A stretch of 64,000 nucleotides of DNA from Adineta ricciae (GCA_905250025.1 CAJNOJ010000292.1:60520-124519); one strand, 5' to 3'; positions 1 to 11,179 are shown, counted from the stretch's first letter. The notes: generated by a model not told the origin, from the letters alone. Numbers and translations: made by a program.

Positions 1-2
1 TT

Positions 3-131
3 GATCGAGTGAATGATCCTGACACGTATCAAGATTACTTGACTATAGCAATGAGAATGTCGCCGTTTAACATTTGGTATTCAGATGAACATGGCATCCG
101 CATTTTTCGATATCAGCCAAAACCCGAATAG
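3..131 (+). CDS. 3' end of an unidentified gene (partial)
   Basis: Reading frame 3 is open from the window edge to a TAG at 129-131 and encodes 42 residues ending in ...FRYQPKPE. The peptide contains DPDTYQDYLTIAMRMSPFNIW, which looks like folded, aromatic-rich protein, and not a random frame. The start lies outside the window, so the family cannot be named. The frame is on the same strand as the genes that follow but about 1.2 kb from the next one. It could be a last exon only. Confidence 0.5.
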   Translation, partial: DRVNDPDTYQDYLTIAMRMSPFNIWYSDEHGIRIFRYQPKPE

Positions 132-1223
132 TTAAAAAAATAAAAAGATTTGTCCTCTCATTCCTCGATTTGTTTGTCAAATTTTCTGAACAAAATGTTC
201 GAATGAGAAACTCGATCCTATAATCTGGTCTAAGTCATTGATGAATAAAAATGTATACCTCGCTATATATTCCACGGATTGAATAAGAATGAAAGATTCC
301 AAGTAAATTTCAAGACTTCTTATCTAATTTTTTTGTTAGCTTCAATGATACAAATATACCGTTTAGAGTCATTTAGTCCTCATGTATGCTGTTCGCGTAC
401 GTGATTTAGACATGATGCCATATACCTATATTAATAGAGCTTATTGTTTTGTCTTCAAGTATATTCAAATAAGCGTGCAATCAACATTTTAAGCTCCTTC
501 ATTTGAATTTGGAAGTTACTATCATGTCAATAAATTTACCAATTAAAATCATTGATCCTTGCAAAGATAACTTATTTTGCAACGAAACAAATTCAAAAAG
601 CTGGTGAATGATCGTTTCGAAAAAAAAGAGAATTATGAACTGCCTTTTCTATTCAATAAAACTTTAAGACGAGTATGATCGTACGAATATGGCATCGTGT
701 ATGGGTTTGATAAAGTTCGCTATGCGATAGGAATTGATTCGTTCTTGTCTTCTTTTTCATTACCAAGAGTACTTAAAAGATAACATTTTTACGTTCTTAT
801 TTTTTCGAATTATTGCAGTCTCATCGTTACGATTTTTGATATATTTAACTTAGATTGTAAACTATTGTTGATAGTGTACCGAGTTAGGTGAAACGAATCT
901 TTTTTGTAGAGTAATGCTGATAAAGTAAAATGGTGATACATAAGAGAAGAGATAAAAAAAAAACCCTTTCTTTGAGAAGGTCATTGTTCCCGTTCGAAAA
1001 GTGATTCATGTGTGCAAATAGAGAGTTCACCTATGCTAAAGTGATTCATGTGCAAATAGAAAGTTCACCTATGCTAAAATTAAATTCTAAAATTTAATGT
1101 AAATCATTTTCCTCTGTATTCTCGTTGATGTATAAAGGTGAAGCATTATTCCAATATTCCTTTCACTTTATTAAACTTCTATGGAAATAGTGAGTATCGA
1201 CGAAGGAAACGCAAGGCTTCAGA
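132..1223. other. intergenic, with a short tandem duplication
   Basis: No gene is supported here. The stretch is AT-rich. At about 1000-1078 a unit beginning GTGATTCATG and ending CACCTATGCTAAA occurs twice in tandem with small differences. The last part presumably holds the promoter of the haem-oxygenase-like gene. Confidence 0.5.
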
Positions 1224-1666
1224 GATGAACTCTCGCTTTTCGCTTTGTTGACATGTAATATTTCAAATATTTAGATTTTCTCTTTTGATTATCAGGGAAC
1301 AATGCAAATCACAAGTAGTATATTACCACTGATTAATAATCTATTTAATGACGTGCTATGTTCAATGATGGCCGTTGAAATAACAATAGTGATTCTGTTA
1401 TGTGCGATTGGTGTTGTTTTTGGAAATATTTATGCATTTCCGAANGATGAACTCTCGCTTTTCGCTTTGTTGACATGTAATATTTCAAATATTTAGATTT
1501 TCTCTTTTGATTATCAGGGAACAATGCAAATCACAAGTAGTATATTACCACTGATTAATAATCTATTTAATGACGTGCTATGTTCAATGATGGCCGTTGA
1601 AATAACAATAGTGATTCTGTTATGTGCGATTGGTGTTGTTTTTGGAAATATTTATGCATTTTCGAA
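1224..1666. repeat. unmerged 221-bp overlap around a single N (assembly join)
   Basis: Bases 1224-1444 are repeated almost perfectly at 1446-1666, separated by one N at 1445. The repeat includes the promoter and the first 48 codons of the haem-oxygenase-like gene, so an apparent second start at 1302 is a copy of the start at 1524. The repeat length is exactly the same as at 2855-3297, which points to an assembler overlap, not biology. Confidence 0.85.
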
Positions 1667-3900
1667 GTACAAGCCAATAAAGACAAACAAAGGAAAGCTA
1701 ACAAAAACGTTAGACGATTATTCGTATCGAGATCTTTTTCACTTTTTTATCAATCCCGAAAATCATTACGACAAAATACATATTGCCAAAGGTCAGTATA
1801 TACAATAGCATTAGAAATACGAATAAATCTTAAATTAACATCGGTATTTAGAATTCAGCGAACGAATGCATGCTGCAGCTGCTAAATATATGATGGAAGA
1901 TCATGAAGATAACCATGATTTTCCAGATCATTTTACTTACATTCCTTACGACAAGAAAAAGGTCAACGAGAAATTAAATAATATCTTTGAACGACTTTTC
2001 AAGAAATATTACCTCGATTGTAAGTAGTCGAAGACGATCTATGGATAATCGAGTTTCTTTGCCAATAGGGTGTGAAGCTGGTCAACCTGTGTCTAATGAT
2101 TCTCTGTTCTGGTGGGCTCAAACAAAACTTCACTTAACTACTTATCTGATTCAACACGCGCCTTATCATCTTACGGACGGTGCTTGGCTACGTGGTGTAC
2201 CACAAGGACCAATGTCAGCAGCTTCCGGTAAACTCTTCTCTATCTACATCGATGAGATGGGCAATGGAGATGTTTTGCAAAATCATTGTAATGTCTATTT
2301 GAATGTTCTCGAGAGTCTTGGTTTGAAAGTTCCATCGATATTTTCCCGTGAATTCGTTGATCAACAATCGATCTTTGAAGTTAGTTTCAAAAAGCCACTA
2401 CTTCCACTGACTACTTCATTATTTCCCAAAACATTCGAACCAGAAATCCTCGGTTACACATTAGTATGTTATAGTTTTGGGTCAATATTGCGAGAGTTTT
2501 AATCTATAAATTTTAGTGGCTTGAAACCACATCACCTGCACATCATGCTAGTCTACGAAAAATACTCGAACGATATAATTTAAATCCTAGTTTCTCACTT
2601 TTGCATACTACGATTGATAATAATGTCAACGGACACGGACGGTACGCTCGAGATGCAGTAACAATATATCTTAATCAGATCATGGAGACACAAGGTGAAG
2701 AAGCTGTTCAAGAACATTGGAAACGTATTTGGATAGGGTATGTTAGCAAAAAAAAAACAAAAGGAATAACGAAAGTGATGTGTGTTTTCTCAAAGATATG
2801 TTGCCTATGGAATGACTGGGAATATTCACAGTGCTCTTCAACAATATTTTGAGAAACAAAAAGTATTAACACCACGACAAGAATTCATTAGATTGATAAA
2901 GAAAAAGTCAAGTGGTGCCAAAGGAATGCATAACTCGATTCGGGTGGGTCCTGAAGGACATTTGCTAAACGAATTGTTTAGTTCTGGCAATGCTGAAAAG
3001 TTATGTGAACAACTTGAAAGTTCTGATCTCATCGTCAAAGGAGATCCCGGTGCCAGTAAATTTCTTAACTATTCCNAACAAAAAGTATTAACACCACGAC
3101 AAGAATTCATTAGATTGATAAAGAAAAAGTCAAGTGGTGCCAAAGGAATGCATAACTCGATTCGGGTGGGTCCTGAAGGACATTTGCTAAACGAATTATT
3201 TAGTTCTGGCAACGCTGAAAAGTTATGTGAACAACTTGAAACTTCTGATCTCATCGTCAAAGGAGATCCCGGCGCCAGTAAATTTCTTAACTATTCCATT
3301 GGTTTTCACGGTCCAATGTATCAAGTAATATATTCAATTTGTATGGAAATAAAATTGACGTTTTCTTTTGAAGATATTCGATGCTGATGAACTGATTATT
3401 ATCTCACGCTGGATTCTTTCATTACAACCATCTGCTGTCAATGAAATGCTTTCTCTTGTCCTTCAACGTCGAAAATTGGCTGAAAAGATCCAAAATCATG
3501 TTACACTCAAATTATCAGACAAATCCCATAAATCATTGCAACAATTATTTGCTGGTAGCATAACTGATCTGTTAGCTGCTTTTCGTGCAAGTGAATGGAC
3601 TGTTCCATTTGTGAGTCATTTTGATTATGAAGCGATAAGAGAAATGGCGATGATTTTCAAATTCTTTAGGATGGACAAAGATTGACTAAAGAAAACGTTG
3701 ATACCTGCAAATTAATGAGAGCGATTGAGTCCAATGGTGAACTTGAACAAGTTTTCAATCGTGACACTGATGACAAAAGAGTTTTGCAACAATGGTTACT
3801 CATGGGAGCGCCTTTACCTAATGAAACTTTCGCCACATCAGAAATATCAAAAAGAAAAATCAAAATTCAGTCGCACGAACGTTTTAAATTCGAACTTTAG
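1524..3900 (+). CDS. haem-oxygenase-like di-iron (iron-containing redox enzyme) protein, 7 exons
   Basis: Exons 1524-1791, 1852-2019, 2069-2463, 2517-2737, 2796-3324, 3374-3610 and 3670-3900 join in frame through GT-AG introns of 48-60 bp. The N terminus carries a membrane anchor (about residues 23-46, VEITIVILLCAIGVVFGNIY). The core has the helical metal-ligand pattern of the Haem_oxygenase_2 family (PF14518): YIDEMGNGDVLQNH in exon 3 (Glu and His ligands) and TTIDNNVNGHGRYARDA in exon 4 (Asp and His ligands). Family members use a di-iron or haem-like helical fold for oxidative chemistry; the substrate here is unknown. A C-terminal extension of about 300 residues (exons 5-7) is also conserved in the second copy. 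Exon 5 is disrupted by the 221-bp assembly duplication around N3076, so the true exon is shorter. The family is best known from bacteria and fungi, so ancient horizontal transfer followed by intron gain is possible. The link between the TM exon and the enzyme rests on matching splice phases. Confidence 0.75.
2855..3297. repeat. second unmerged 221-bp overlap around a single N
   Basis: Bases 2855-3075 recur at 3077-3297 with a single N at 3076. At least four substitutions separate the two halves (for example GGTGCC against GGCGCC near the end), so they look like two alleles joined without merging. The duplication lies inside exon 5 of the haem-oxygenase-like gene and adds 74 residues artificially. 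Confidence 0.85.
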
Positions 3901-4168
3901 TTTAATGATAATAAGCGTTTGCTAATCAGATTCTTTCGCTTTTTGATTGATTATAGAACTTCACGAACGAAAATATTTTTTCTGAGAGGTTTGAATTCTG
4001 CCCTACAATTTCAAGTTTACCTTCATACTTGGGTAAAATACAAAATGCCCTATGCAGTTTACATGAATAACACCTTCGGACATGATAATTGAATTTTAAC
4101 GGCATTTCACGAATTTTTATGAAGGCATAAACATACGTTTTGTTTCGTTATTTCAAAAAGAATATGAT

Positions 4169-4460
4169 TTATGCATGAGAAAAACATAATGTCGTTGTTC
4201 TACTTCCTCTTCGACATTGAAGTCCAGCTGTCGCACCATAATCTTTAAGTATACCGGCACGTGGATACGTCACAATTGAACCTTGCTCTAAATCATAATG
4301 ATAGAACACCGAGCCTGTTGTTTGATCATTTACCGAAGTGCATGGTTCGACCATCAATCAGATAAATATCAAATGACCAATTACAACGGATATTAGGTGG
4401 ATTGATTGTTATATTAAGATTGAGTAATGTTTCAGGAATGAAAATACTTCCATCAATCGG
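4169..4460 (-). pseudogene. unidentified gene relic, copy 1
   Basis: On the minus strand two frames together encode a peptide (IDGSIFIPETLLNLNITI..., then DQTTGSVFYHYDLEQGS...DYGATAG...CFSHA, stop). The frame changes between them. The same peptide, with its own deletion, is found at 6093-6511, so both copies are decayed versions of one gene. The repeated FxHYDLEQGS and RAGILKDYGATAG strings are conserved between copies. I do not recognise the family. Confidence 0.4.
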
Positions 4461-4737
4461 ATATTTTGTCTAATTATGAAATGATAATCGAATGCATATC
4501 TGTATATGAATGTTGATATTCGTTGTAATAAAAGGTAATAGTGTCCAAAAACGCTCATATTGACGAAATTCATTTTTTCACCAAGTCATATTTTATCACT
4601 TCGAAACACGTTTTTTTATATAAAAAATAATCAATGAAGCATGTCTTTTAATTTTTTTCGTTTTCTTCCTTTTTCGATAAACATTCGATCGCCTAATCAA
4701 ACATGATGTGCTTTTTTTGTGTTTTTCTCTCTTTAGA

Positions 4738-4929
4738 ATGGGAAATTCGAACTCGACTCATTCCAATGATATTTCAAATATTCGTCACCGTCATTCTACA
4801 TCTCCAATTGAAATCAATCAAGAATTCATTTTGATCTGGGTCGATGAGAATGCCAAAGAAAATAATCTCGATTCCCTTCGAACAAAAATCGTGTTGAGAC
4901 AAATCAATAATGATCATTGTTTATTTTTT
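4738..4929 (+). CDS. ADP-ribosyltransferase-TPR gene, truncated first copy
   Basis: These 64 codons (MGNSNSTHSNDISN...) match the start of the complete gene at 6710 with very few changes and are cut by the run of Ns at 4930. The same TTTAG acceptor one base before the ATG is present. This is the end of the first copy of a roughly 2.1-kb block that is repeated after the gap. Confidence 0.7.
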
Positions 4930-4982
4930 NNNNNNNNNNNNNNNNNNNNNNNNNNNNNNNNNNNNNNNNNNNNNNNNNNNNN
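4930..4982. other. 53-N assembly gap
   Basis: Fifty-three Ns join the start of the ART-TPR gene copy 1 to the middle of exon 5 of the haem-oxygenase-like gene copy 2. The gap size is arbitrary and the adjacency should not be trusted. Confidence 0.95.
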
Positions 4983-5833
4983 ACAGTGCTCTTCAACAAT
5001 ATTTTGAGAAACAAAAAGTATTAACACCACGACAAGAATTCATTAGATTGATAAAGAAAAAGTCAAGTGGTGCCAAAGGAATGCATAACTCGATTCGGGT
5101 GGGTCCTGAAGGACATTTGCTAAACGAATTGTTTAGTTCTGGCAATGCTGAAAAGTTATGTGAACAACTTGAAAGTTCTGATCTCATCGTCAAAGGAGAT
5201 CCCGGTGCCAGTAAATTTCTTAACTATTCCATTGGTTTTCACGGTCCAATGTATCAAGTAATATATTCAATTCGTATGGAAATAAAATTGACGTTTTCTT
5301 TTGAAGATATTCGATGCTGATGAACTGATTATTATCTCACGGTGGATTCTTTCATTACAACCATCTGCTGTCAATGAAATGCTTTCTCTTGTCCTTCAAC
5401 GTCGAAAATTGGCTGAAAAGATCTCAAATCATGTTACACTCAAGTTATCCGACAAATCCCATAAATCATTGCAACAATTATTTGCTGGTAACATGACTGA
5501 TCTGTTAGCTGCTTTTCGTGCGAGTGAATGGACCGTTCCATTTGTGAGTCATTTTGATTATGAAGCGATGAGAGAAATGAAGATGATTTTCAAATTCTTT
5601 AGAATGGACAAAGATTGACTAAAGAAAACGTTGATACGTGCAAATTAATGAGAGCGATTGAGTCCAATGGTGAACTTGAGCAAGTTTTTAATCGTGACAC
5701 TGATGACAAAAGAGTTTTGCAACAATGGTTACTCATGGGAGCGCCTTTACCTAATGAAACCTTAGCCGCATCAGAAATATCAAAAAGAAAAATCAAAATT
5801 CAGTCGCACGAACGTTTTAAATTCGAACTTTAA
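4983..5833 (+). CDS. haem-oxygenase-like protein, partial second copy (exons 5-7)
   Basis: The 3' half of the gene at 1524-3900 recurs here without interruption: exon 5 remainder to 5257, exon 6 at 5307-5543 (237 bp, same as copy 1) and exon 7 at 5603-5833 (231 bp, same as copy 1). Both introns and the stop are conserved, and most differences are silent or conservative (for example SITDL/NMTDL). This copy shows the uninterrupted sequence of exon 5 that copy 1 lacks because of the assembly duplication. The 5' half is missing because of the gap at 4930-4982. It is probably an allele or homeologous copy placed in tandem, or a true tandem duplicate. Confidence 0.7.
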
Positions 5834-6092
5834 TTTAATGATAATAAGCGTTTGCTAATAAGATTCTTTCGCTTTTTGATTCATTATAGAACTTCACGAA
5901 CGAAAACATTTCCTCTGAGAGATTTGAATTCTGCCTCCTAATTTCAAGTTTCCCTTCGTACTTGGATAAAGTACAAAATGCCCTATGCAATTTACATGAA
6001 TAACACCTTCGGACATGGTAATTGAATTTTCGCAGTATTTCTATGAAGGCATAAACATACGTTCTATTTCGTTATTTCAAAAAGAATATGAT

Positions 6093-6511
6093 TTATGCAT
6101 GAGAAAAACATACTGTCATTGTTCCACTTCCTCGACATTGAATTCCAGCTGTTGCACCATAATCTTTAAGTATACCGGCACGTGAATGCGTCACAGTTGA
6201 ACCTTGCTCTAAATCATAATGACAGAACACCAAGCCTGTCGTTTGATCATTTGTCAGACAAATATCAAATAACACCAAGTACAACCGATATTAAGTGGAT
6301 TGATTGTTATATAAAGATTGAGTGATGTTTCAGGAATGAAAATACTTCCATCAATCAGATATTTTGTATAGTTATGAAACGGTTTTCCTGGTGCTACATA
6401 TTCTACTGGTTGAGTCAGGCATAAACTCAATGATGTATTCGAAATGATAATCGAATGCATATCTGTACATGAATGTTCATATTCGTTGTAATAAAGAGTT
6501 ATGGTGTCCAA
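6093..6511 (-). pseudogene. unidentified gene relic, copy 2
   Basis: This is the minus-strand homologue of 4169-4460. The 5' part (MDTITLYYNEYEHSC...IDGSIFIPET) is better kept here, but a deletion of about 25 bp near 6255 puts the two halves out of frame. The conserved end (DYGATAG...CFSHA, stop) is the same as in copy 1. It lies between the haem-oxygenase-like gene and the ART-TPR gene on the opposite strand. Function is not recognisable. Confidence 0.4.
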
Positions 6512-6699
6512 GAAACGCTCGTATTGACGAAATTCATTTTTTCACCAAATCATACTCTATCGCTTCGAAACATGTTTTTTTTTAATATCAAAAATAATCA
6601 ATGAAGCGTGTCTTTGAAGATTTTTTTTTTTCGTTTTCTTTCTTTTTCGATAAACATTCGATCGTCTAATTAAACATGATGTACTTTTTTGTGTTTTTC

Positions 6700-6709
6700 T
6701 CACTTTAGA
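6700..6709 (+). promoter_or_regulatory. 3' splice acceptor directly before the ART-TPR start codon
   Basis: A pyrimidine-rich tract ending in CACTTTAG stops one base before the ATG at 6710, and the same arrangement (CTCTTTAG-A-ATG) occurs in copy 1 at 4738. It fits either a 5'-UTR intron or a spliced-leader trans-splicing acceptor; bdelloids are known to trans-splice a leader. No upstream donor exon is obvious, which favours trans-splicing slightly. Confidence 0.45.
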
Positions 6710-8992
6710 ATGGGAAATTCGAACTCGACTTATTCCAATGATATTTCAAATATTCGTCATCGTCATTCTACATCTCCAATTGAAATCAATCAAGAATTCA
6801 TTTTGATCTGGGTCGATGAGAATGCCAAAGAAAATAATCTCGATTCCCTTCGAACAAAAATCGTGTTGAGACAAATCAATAATGATCATTGTTTATTTTT
6901 TGACAATTGCGACGAATTTTTGCTGGAAGTCGAACGAATTCGAAATGAAAATTGTCGAATTATAGTGATTCTCTCTGGTTCATTAGCTAAAGAAATTCTC
7001 CCCAAAACTCAACATATCATTTCAACCATAATCATCTTTTGTGAAAATTCAGCATATTATTGTCATTTATCACGGCAATATCTCAACGTTGTGGATATTT
7101 GTACAAATTATGAGTCACTGAAAAGTTCGATTCAAAATGAAATTCCTTCGCTAAAGTTAAATTTATTTGCCAATCAAACACTAAAATCTGTTCGAGCATT
7201 AACATTCTCGGAAGATTTGACGAATTGTGACGCATTTTATTCATATATTTTATTTCTGGAATTATTAAAACAAATGCCTCAAACAAAACAAGCGAAACAT
7301 TTGATGTTAAATAAATGTCGAGATTATTATCGAAATGACAAAAAACAAAGTTCTTTAATTGAATCATTTCGAGAAACTTACACATCCGATCAAGCCATTC
7401 TTTGGTATATTAAAGATTCGTTTATTTACCGTTTAGTAAATCGTGCATTTCGTACGGAAGATATTACCTTATGGTATTTATTTCGTTTTTATTTAATTGA
7501 TCTTTGTAAACAATTAGAATTAGTTCATAAACAGCAGAATATTCAAACATCGTTGATACTTTATCGTGGACAAACACGGATGTCGATTGCAGAATTCAAT
7601 CATCTCAAATTTAACATTGGTTCATTTATTTCAACTAATGGGTTCTTTTCATCATCGACTGATATTCAAATAGCGAGACAATTTCTTGCTGGAGCGATTG
7701 ATACCGAACATTACAAAGCCATTTTATTTAAAATTCTCCTCGAAAAACCCGTTCTCGACAAAATCATTTTTGTTGATATTGATCAATATGTGGGACATTG
7801 TGGAGAAAGTGAAGTTTTGTTTACCATTGGTTCGATCTTTCAAATCGAAAATGTTGAATTCAATAATGAATTAAATGTTTGGCAAATTGAAATCAAAGCA
7901 GTTGATCAAAATGTATCCAAAGTAAAAGAATCCATTGAAACAATTAGAAAACGATATGGAAGTGGAGAAAATGTCAATTTTATCTTTGGTCGTTTATTAC
8001 TCGATATGAATCAATATACAAAAGCGGAATCTTATTTTCAAATGATTCTCAAAGAATTACCACGAAATCATGTTGATTTACCATTCATTTACGATCATTT
8101 AGCTGATCTTTTTATGCAAAGCACTAATTGGAACGAAGCATTTCGTTATTTCAATCTCTCATTGAAATTCAAACAGAAACATTTGTCTTTGTATCAATCA
8201 ACTATTTCCTTAACGTTCAATGGAATCGGCAATTATTACAAAGCTATTGGAAATCTTCATGAAGCAATGAAATACTATCTCGAAGCATTGAAGTATCATG
8301 ATAAAAATAATCGAAATAATTTCGCAATTATTCTTAGTAATCTTTCCACAATTGATTTAAGAAATGAAAATTATGAAGAAGCTTTGAACAAATGTATCGC
8401 AGCTCGAGATCTTCTTTATGAAACTGATTCATCTCTATCGAATGAAATTTTACATTGTCAAGGAATTCTCGGTGATATTCATTTGGCGATGAAAAATTCT
8501 CTTTCTGCTGAACAATTTTATTTGGTAACATTCGAAATGAGTAAAATGATTTTATTTACCGGAGAAAATATCAAATTGAATTCAATAAAATCCTTAATTC
8601 ATCTTTATAAACAAGAAAATGTTGAAAAAGCTTTGGAATATTCATTCAATCAACTTTCGTTTTATGAAACTAATCATTCTGAACGTGAATTGAGTATTGC
8701 AAATATTTGTTTAGAAATTAGTCAATTATATGATCCAATAAATTCACAACAAATCATTTACTTAGAAAAAGCGTGGAATATTTTTCAAAAGAATCTTCAT
8801 ATTCCATATTCATCAACAATTCAATGTTTGATTTTCATCGCAAATTATTATTTGAAAAACTCTTTCTTGGACAAATCGAGAAAATTTTATTTAAAAGCAC
8901 TTCAGTTACAAAAATTTATTTATCCGGATGGTCATCCATCGATTCGTCAAACTCAAACTATGATTGACACTTTACATTTATCACTTTCATAA
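6710..8992 (+). CDS. mono-ADP-ribosyltransferase (ART, R-S-E type) with C-terminal TPR repeats
   Basis: This is a 760-residue single-exon protein. The start at 6710 gives MGNSNST, a good N-myristoylation signal, so the protein may be membrane-tethered in the cytosol. Residues about 15-150 form an unassigned alpha/beta domain (ILIWVDENAKENN..., CRIIVILSGSLAKE). Residues about 270-390 carry the arginine-specific ART fold (PF01129): Arg in LYRGQ (about 286), the Ser-Thr motif in FISTNGFFSSST (about 308) and the ExE catalytic pair in GESEVLF (about 366 and 368). All the key R-S-E residues are present, so NAD-dependent ADP-ribosylation is likely. From about 430 to the end there are TPR-like repeats (YDHLADLF..., NGIGNYYKAIGNLHEAMKYY, ILSNLSTIDLRNENYEEALNK) of the kinesin-light-chain type, probably for substrate binding. 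An AATAAA lies 14 bp after the stop. ART-TPR fusions are strongly expanded in bdelloids. Confidence 0.85.
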   Translation: MGNSNSTYSNDISNIRHRHSTSPIEINQEFILIWVDENAKENNLDSLRTKIVLRQINNDHCLFFDNCDEFLLEVERIRNENCRIIVILSGSLAKEILPKTQHIISTIIIFCENSAYYCHLSRQYLNVVDICTNYESLKSSIQNEIPSLKLNLFANQTLKSVRALTFSEDLTNCDAFYSYILFLELLKQMPQTKQAKHLMLNKCRDYYRNDKKQSSLIESFRETYTSDQAILWYIKDSFIYRLVNRAFRTEDITLWYLFRFYLIDLCKQLELVHKQQNIQTSLILYRGQTRMSIAEFNHLKFNIGSFISTNGFFSSSTDIQIARQFLAGAIDTEHYKAILFKILLEKPVLDKIIFVDIDQYVGHCGESEVLFTIGSIFQIENVEFNNELNVWQIEIKAVDQNVSKVKESIETIRKRYGSGENVNFIFGRLLLDMNQYTKAESYFQMILKELPRNHVDLPFIYDHLADLFMQSTNWNEAFRYFNLSLKFKQKHLSLYQSTISLTFNGIGNYYKAIGNLHEAMKYYLEALKYHDKNNRNNFAIILSNLSTIDLRNENYEEALNKCIAARDLLYETDSSLSNEILHCQGILGDIHLAMKNSLSAEQFYLVTFEMSKMILFTGENIKLNSIKSLIHLYKQENVEKALEYSFNQLSFYETNHSERELSIANICLEISQLYDPINSQQIIYLEKAWNIFQKNLHIPYSSTIQCLIFIANYYLKNSFLDKSRKFYLKALQLQKFIYPDGHPSIRQTQTMIDTLHLSLS

Positions 8993-9641
8993 CAATAATT
9001 ATTGAAATAAAACATCGTCAAAAAGCGTGTCTTCTGTTTCTCTGAACATACCAATGTGAGATCCACATTTTAGCTGACAAGCTTTTTCATAAGCATCAAA
9101 CACTTGAATATATCGATATAAGCGAGAATGCGTAATGGCTTCTGATAACCATAGTTAGATCCAAGATACCGTCCGAATATTCTTATTTCGCTTGAATTAG
9201 AAGAGTTTTATTGATGACTGTTTCTGCCTTCATTTTCATGTTGCGTGGTAATTACGAAAAAGTTGTCCGAATACATGTTTGATGTTCATTATTATTCGAT
9301 TTGCTTTCTTGTCTGTGACTTTAACAGAGACACTTACTATCTGCTATTATCAAATTGATTCTGAATTGATGGTACGTTTTCCTTTGATTTTCAGGTACTG
9401 CAAGTAATTTCATTTAGTTACAAATATGAATAGAAATATAATCTCTTTTTTCTTTTCGAAAAAAAAAGATTATTTTCTTAAATGAAACAGATTAGAAAAT
9501 CACAAATAAAATAATCAATTATTTAAAGATTAATTTGTATATTTTGATGATACTACAAAAATACTTTAAAATCGTCATCACACTGCACATATATATAAAT
9601 AAAAAACTTCCTATTGATTGAATATTATTGAAATACAAGCT
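8993..9641. other. intergenic
   Basis: The polyadenylation signal of the ART-TPR gene is at 9006-9011. Beyond it the minus strand has short peptide scraps (for example VFDAYEKACQ near 9075-9100) that resemble an old TPR relic but are broken by stops. The same sequence recurs at 26830-27456. I see no functional gene. Confidence 0.4.
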
Positions 9642-11179
9642 ATGATAACTATATCAATAAATATTTGCTTTACACTCATTTTCTTATTCAGGTAATTGTA
9701 AAAAATAAATAATTCATTCGTTTAAATTTTTATCATTAATTTATAGTTTATCATTTTATGAAGTGAATAGTACTCTATGTTCTGATATATCTCAATATGG
9801 TCGATGTTCAACGAATAGTGCATGTGGTTGTTTTCCTATGATTGGTGCTGATAATGTTGGAATATGTGGTTTTCTTTGGGCAAGTTGTTCAACTCTTGAT
9901 TTATGTGATTCTATAACTAATGCTTGTGCTAAAGATGAACATATTTGTATTCATCATTCACGATGTCATGCAAAACCTGTTTGTTATCCAGCATCAATGA
10001 TTAGTTCACGAGTTTGTCCACCATTAGCAAGTAAGATGAATTAGATTAAAAATAAATCTTTATCAATATAAATTAATTCTTAACAAATAGCAACAAATAC
10101 AACAACAACCAGTATAATTCCAACTACAACTACTGCTATAACAAAAAGTATAGATTTTTCTAGTTTTTAGATTATTAAAATAAACTTTATGTTTCTATTT
10201 AGGATGGTACAATACCAGTCAAATGCCTTCACTAGTAAGAGAACATGTAGCATCGATATTATTCGATGGAACAATTATGATTAGCGGTGGACGTGCTGGT
10301 CGCACAGCTATAACAAATAAAGTTATTTTATATGATCCAATAAATGAAACTTGGAATACCACAAGTAATATGCGAGATGCACGATATAAACATACAGCAT
10401 CAGTCTTATTACATGGACAAGTTTTAGTTACAGGTGGATATAGTGATTCAAAAACTTTAGATAGTGTTGAATTATATGATCCATTAACAAGAAAGTGGTC
10501 ATCAATTGATAGTTTGATAAATATACGAGGAAGTCATACAGGAACTATTTTAATAGATGGAAAAGTATTAATTGCAGGTGGATATAATCGAATTAATGGT
10601 TCTCTAGCTACTGCTGAATTGTATGATCCAAGATCAGGTACTTGGACAATTACTGGTAAAATGAAAATAGCACGAATGGACCATACAGCATGTCTTTTAA
10701 AAAATGGAAAAGTATTAGTGGCAGGAGGTTCGGATATTACTGCAGAATTATATGATCCAGTAACGGAACAATGGACTGAAACGGGTAGTATGAATACCTT
10801 ACGCAAAGATCATACAATGACATTGTTGAATGATGGACAAGTATTAGTTACAGGTGGAAATAATTCCAGTAGTGCTGAATTATATGATCCAATAAGTGGA
10901 AATTGGTCCTATACTGATAGTATGCGTTACGTCAGAAAACAACATACAGCAACTCTATTACCTAATGGAAATGTCTTAGTTACAGGTGGATTTGATACTG
11001 ATGCTACAAATCGAGTGGAAATTTATGATCCATTAATAAGAAAATGGACAACAACTTTTGAAAGAATGAATTATGAACGTTATATGCATACAGCATCATT
11101 ATTACCTAATGGAAAAGTATTAATTGTTGGTGGATCTTCTAAGATTTATCATTGGGCTAATGCAGAATTATATTATTAA
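9642..11179 (+). CDS. secreted cysteine-rich Kelch-repeat protein, 4 exons
   Basis: Exons 9642-9691, 9747-10030, 10091-10147 and 10203-11179 join in frame. Exon 1 encodes a signal peptide (MITISINICFTLIFLF). Exon 2 encodes a cysteine-rich module of about 95 residues (CSDISQYGRCSTNSACGCF...), exon 3 a threonine-rich linker, and exon 4 six Kelch-type blades of about 48 residues, each with a VLVTGGY-like strand, an AELYDP motif and a W six to eight residues later. This should be an extracellular beta-propeller of the kind found in galactose-oxidase-like and bdelloid Kelch proteins. No copper-oxidase ligands are visible, so a binding role is more likely than catalysis. The 5' half is repeated at 27457-28247. 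Confidence 0.85.

Noticed and set aside
1302-1495. A separate small membrane protein gene
   Set aside because: It is the first half of the 221-bp assembly duplication of the start at 1524 and ends at the N.
2838-3260. Minus-strand frames opposite haem-oxygenase-like exon 5
   Set aside because: They mirror the coding exon and repeat only because the exon is duplicated.
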